Positions 6,606-8,247 of a stretch of 8,247 nt of DNA are shown piece by piece. A program made the position numbers and the translations under genes. Source of the DNA: Armatimonadota bacterium. GTDB taxonomy: Bacteria; Armatimonadota; SYMT01. The DNA is taken from positions 1 through 8,247 of the forward strand of contig JAJFMS010000098.1 of the NCBI GenBank assembly GCA_020696885.1, read 5' to 3'. The notes under the pieces are model-generated. The model was not told the DNA's origin and did not search any database. It worked only from the letters and a program-made list of their open reading frames with translations. The number at the start of each line of letters is the position of its first letter. The stretch's first letter is position 1.

Positions 6606-6744
6606 GTTCCGGGTCGAGTTCGCAAGCAGAAGTCGAGAAACAGCCGACGGTCCTACCGAGCATTTGGTGCTGGGAGTCCCACCAAGCGATGCCTGCTCAA
6701 CCTGTCGGTAAAGACCAACGGCGGTCAGCCCCCCGTTCGCTGTC

Positions 6745-6779
6745 CCAAAACCCAACACCCAGCACCTAAGGCCCAACAC
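6745..6779 (-). repeat. Heptanucleotide array 3 (inverted, five units)
   Basis: On the plus strand five 7-base units read CCAAAAC, CCAACAC, CCAGCAC, CTAAGGC, CCAACAC, i.e. the complement of the GTGTTGG arrays. The CTAAGGC unit corresponds to the GCCTTGG variant of array 1. With array 2 it makes an inverted pair around 162 bp, able to form a long imperfect stem if single-stranded. Confidence 0.75.
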
Positions 6780-6805
6780 CCGCGCGCAGCGCCCCTAAGG
6801 CACGA

Positions 6806-6837
6806 GAAGGGAGCAGCGGGTTACCGCCACTCCCTTC
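6806..6837 (-). terminator. Strong two-part hairpin after pspA
   Basis: GAAGGGAG (6806-6813) pairs perfectly with CTCCCTTC (6830-6837). Inside, GCGG and CCGC form a second 4-bp stem on a GTTA loop, separated from the outer stem by CA/CA mismatches. It lies 34 nt beyond the pspA stop codon. After the stem the minus strand reads TCTCGTGCC, not a T-run, so it may be an inefficient terminator or an mRNA-stabilising 3' structure that lowers expression of the following genes. Confidence 0.45.
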
Positions 6838-6871
6838 AAGAAGAACGAATCCCGGCCCTGCCGGTTACGCG

Positions 6872-7642
6872 TTACACTTCGAGGTTGCGGATCGGCTGCT
6901 CTTCCTTCGCCTTCTCGCTCTGGGCGATCTCGGCTTTGAGCTTGGCAAGCGGGTCTTCCTGCTGCACCACCGGCCCCATCCCCATCTGGGCCTTCATCGC
7001 GGCGAGCTGCTGATCCGCCTGCTCGGAGGCCACCACGTCTTCCAGCTTGGCCATCCGCTGCTGGAGACCGCCTTCCGCCAGCTCGTTGCGGGCATCGGCC
7101 TTGGCCTGGAGCTCCCGAATCCGCTCCTCGGCGCGGTTGAACGCCTGGTCGTGTCCTTCGAGCGAGATCCCGGAGAGCGCTTTGCTGATCTGCTCCTGAA
7201 TCTTGGCCTGCTTCCAGCCGGCCACGAGGGCCAGCCGCTGGGCGGCGCGCTGCCGTACCCGGGCCTCCATCTGCTTGATGCTGGCCTTCACCGCCTCGGC
7301 CGCCTGCTCCGCCTGCTGAAGCTGCGCCTGGAGCCCTTCGATGTTCTTGTCGTAGGTCCCCTTCTCCACGAGGAGCTGGCGAGCCAGGTCTTCTTCCCCG
7401 TTTCGAAGCGCGGTCCTGGCCTTGGACTCCAGGGCCGCCGAGTGGTTCAACTGCTCCTGGAGCACGCTGCGAAGCTGATTGCGAGCCGCAATCGCCTGAA
7501 CGGCGTTCTCCTTGGCCCGCTCCAGCTCCCGGCGCATCGAATCCTGTGCTTCCGCCAGGATGACTTCCGGATCCTCGGCCTTCTCCACCCCGATCAGCAT
7601 CCAGCCTTTGATCAGTCTCCAGACCCTGCCGAAGATACCCAT
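6872..7642 (-). CDS. pspA: PspA/IM30 (Vipp1) family membrane-stress protein
   Basis: A 256-residue, almost fully helical protein of the PspA/IM30/Vipp1 family, ESCRT-III-like proteins that bind and stabilise the inner membrane under stress. The N-terminus MGIFGRVWRLIKGWM is the amphipathic membrane-binding helix, followed by the family motif KAEDPEVILAEAQDSMRREL (21-40). Long coiled-coil helices run through about residue 215 (including the NGEEDLARQLLVEK segment at 81-94), then a polar tail ends QPIRNLEV. At 256 residues it is longer than E. coli PspA (222), with the extra length in the tail. The ATG at 7640-7642 is chosen because homology begins exactly there and GGAGG (7649-7653) lies 6 nt upstream. 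An upstream in-frame extension to 7783 crosses the promoter and is rejected. No pspF or sigma54 site is visible, so regulation differs from the enterobacterial system. Confidence 0.93.
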   Translation of the reverse strand: MGIFGRVWRLIKGWMLIGVEKAEDPEVILAEAQDSMRRELERAKENAVQAIAARNQLRSVLQEQLNHSAALESKARTALRNGEEDLARQLLVEKGTYDKNIEGLQAQLQQAEQAAEAVKASIKQMEARVRQRAAQRLALVAGWKQAKIQEQISKALSGISLEGHDQAFNRAEERIRELQAKADARNELAEGGLQQRMAKLEDVVASEQADQQLAAMKAQMGMGPVVQQEDPLAKLKAEIAQSEKAKEEQPIRNLEV

Positions 7643-7690
7643 TCTCCGCCTCCATCCCAACGCGGTCCGATGCACGTACCGTAGTGCGCA

Positions 7691-7719
7691 ATTATACCAT
7701 GCGGCTTTGCCCCCCGCAA
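7691..7719 (-). promoter_or_regulatory. Sigma70-type promoter of pspA (extended -10)
   Basis: On the minus strand TTGCGG (7714-7719) is followed by a 17-bp spacer and a perfect TATAAT (7691-7696). The bases before it, TGG, make an extended -10 (TGnTATAAT). The start point would be near 7684, giving a leader of about 42 nt to the pspA ATG. Confidence 0.75.
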
Positions 7720-7721
7720 AG
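7705..7721. promoter_or_regulatory. Inverted repeat over the pspA -35 box (possible operator)
   Basis: CTTTGC (7705-7710) and GCAAAG (7716-7721) are exact inverted copies around five C residues. The right arm and part of the loop cover the -35 box of the pspA promoter. This placement fits a repressor site that would block RNA polymerase, but no regulator gene is present in the window. Confidence 0.4.
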
Positions 7722-7774
7722 GAGACCGCTACCATTAACACAGTAACGGCCTGCCAGGCTGTCCGGTTGCGGAC

Positions 7775-7803
7775 TTGGCACAACGGGTGTTAGCGATTGT
7801 ATT
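7775..7803 (+). promoter_or_regulatory. Possible promoter of the right-edge gene
   Basis: TTGGCA (7775-7780, 5 of 6 matches to the -35 consensus), a 17-bp spacer and TGTATT (7798-7803, 4 of 6 matches to the -10 consensus) face right. The start would be about 70 nt before the GTG at 7882. The leader holds an inverted repeat (GCCG 7834-7837, GAAAA/TTTTC 7840-7850, CGGC 7851-7854) of unknown role. Confidence 0.35.
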
Positions 7804-7881
7804 TCGGGGTAAGCTACGAAGGGGAAGGCGGCTGCCGTCGAAAAGTTTTCCGGCGCTCGCGAGAACCGGAGGACTTGTCGC

Positions 7882-8247
7882 GTGGAAATCACCGGGTGGA
7901 CCCTGATCGCTCTCGCCGTTGTAGTAGCGCTGAACACGCTGTTCATCGGCGGGATGTGCGTGGTGCTGTTCCTCATCAATAAGAAGATCGATGAGGCGCT
8001 GTCCCAGGCCGCGCCGCTCCTGGAGCGGGCCACCGAAACACTCGGTCGGGTCGAGAAGACGACCGTGCACCTTCAACAGAAGGTGGACGAGGTTCTCGAT
8101 AAGGCGACCGAGCTGGTCGACCAGGTGAGTGAGCGCGTGGACACGACCACGGCGATCGCGGAGGAGGCTGTGACCGAACCGCTCATCGGAGCGGCCAGCC
8201 TGATGGCGGGAATCAATCGGGGGCTGCGAGTCTATTCGGAGCGGTCC
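7882..8247 (+). CDS. Single-TM coiled-coil membrane protein, family not recognised (runs off right edge)
   Basis: The frame is open from a GTG at 7882 to the last base (122 codons), so the C-terminus is missing. GGAGGA (7868-7873) lies 8 nt upstream and fixes this start. The protein opens MEITGWTLIALAV, with one hydrophobic segment at about residues 6-32 and then INKKIDEAL. Residues 34-97 are an amphipathic helix with regular charged and hydrophobic positions (for example KVDEVLDKATELVDQVSERVD), like apolipoprotein-type or YtxH/DUF948-like small membrane proteins. Residues 99-117 (EPLIGAASLMAGINRGLRV) are less charged and may form a second membrane-contacting helix. It is divergent from pspA over a 239-bp shared intergenic region, so the two may be co-regulated. 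The function is unknown. Confidence 0.78.
   Translation, partial: MEITGWTLIALAVVVALNTLFIGGMCVVLFLINKKIDEALSQAAPLLERATETLGRVEKTTVHLQQKVDEVLDKATELVDQVSERVDTTTAIAEEAVTEPLIGAASLMAGINRGLRVYSERS

Larger units (their letters stand above)
6525..6871. other. Non-coding interval with opposed heptad arrays and a hairpin
   Basis: This 347-bp gap separates the pspA stop from the start of the two-TM coiled-coil gene. It holds array 2 (6527-6582), a 14-bp palindrome (6592-6605), a 6-bp inverted repeat (TTGGTG 6664-6669, CACCAA 6680-6685), array 3 (6745-6779) and a strong hairpin (6806-6837). Frames running through the arrays encode repeated T-P-N-T or N-T-Q type peptides, typical of translated heptad repeats and not real genes. 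No clear minus-strand promoter for the downstream genes is visible here, so read-through from pspA remains possible. Confidence 0.65.

Noticed and set aside
5890..6663. Minus-strand frame of 257 codons through array 2
   Set aside because: It contains TPNTQYLTPNT-like peptide made by translating the heptad repeat, and the rest is a shadow of the two-TM coiled-coil gene.
6640..6700. Possible tRNA in the gap between arrays 2 and 3
   Set aside because: No TPsiC or acceptor-stem signature; only a 6-bp inverted repeat with a 10-nt loop is present.
414..6779. Heptad arrays as a CRISPR array
   Set aside because: Units are 7 bases with no unique spacers between them and no cas genes nearby.
7643..7783. 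47-residue N-terminal extension of PspA
   Set aside because: The extension crosses the TATAAT promoter, and PspA homology and the GGAGG site both point to the ATG at 7642.
7775..7793. Sigma54-like TGGCAC promoter near pspA
   Set aside because: TGGCAC at 7776-7781 lacks the -12 TTGC element at the required distance and points away from pspA.

Overview
The window is GC-rich bacterial chromosomal DNA with compact, mostly minus-strand genes, Shine-Dalgarno sites of the GGAGG type and sigma70-like promoters. I see no phage, plasmid, IS, CRISPR, tRNA or rRNA signal. The gene content (PspA, B-box plus CPBP membrane protease, short ceramidase-like enzyme, SUKH protein) and the degenerate heptanucleotide repeats between genes suggest a soil or sediment lineage such as Gemmatimonadota or Acidobacteriota. 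That placement is only a guess.

Layout, left to right. Bases 1-113 hold the start of a minus-strand gene for a membrane-anchored protein that runs off the left edge. Bases 114-560 are non-coding and hold two inverted repeats, a GTGTTGG heptad array and an 11-bp direct repeat. Bases 561-4395 form a tight minus-strand operon read ceramidase-like hydrolase, then exported PHP-domain protein, then B-box/CPBP membrane protease. Both junctions are 4-base stop/start overlaps (GTGA and ATGA), and the operon has its own promoter with a perfect TTGACA box. Bases 4499-6524 hold three closely spaced minus-strand genes: a two-TM coiled-coil protein, a small J-domain protein with a hydrophobic N-terminus, and a SUKH (SMI1/KNR4) protein with a helical, HEAT-like C-terminus. 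Bases 6525-6871 are non-coding, with two heptad arrays in opposite orientation and a strong hairpin. Bases 6872-7642 hold pspA with a good promoter. Bases 7643-7881 are a divergent regulatory region, and from 7882 a plus-strand gene for a single-TM coiled-coil protein runs off the right edge.

Two functional blocks stand out. The right half looks like a membrane-maintenance neighbourhood: PspA/IM30, flanked by two different membrane-anchored coiled-coil proteins and followed by a possible membrane-tethered J-domain co-chaperone. The left half is an export and cell-envelope operon of two signal-peptide-bearing metal-dependent hydrolases and an intramembrane protease. The least explained features are the dispersed heptad arrays, one of which replaces the ribosome-binding region of the two-TM coiled-coil gene, and the joint function of the PspA-linked gene set.
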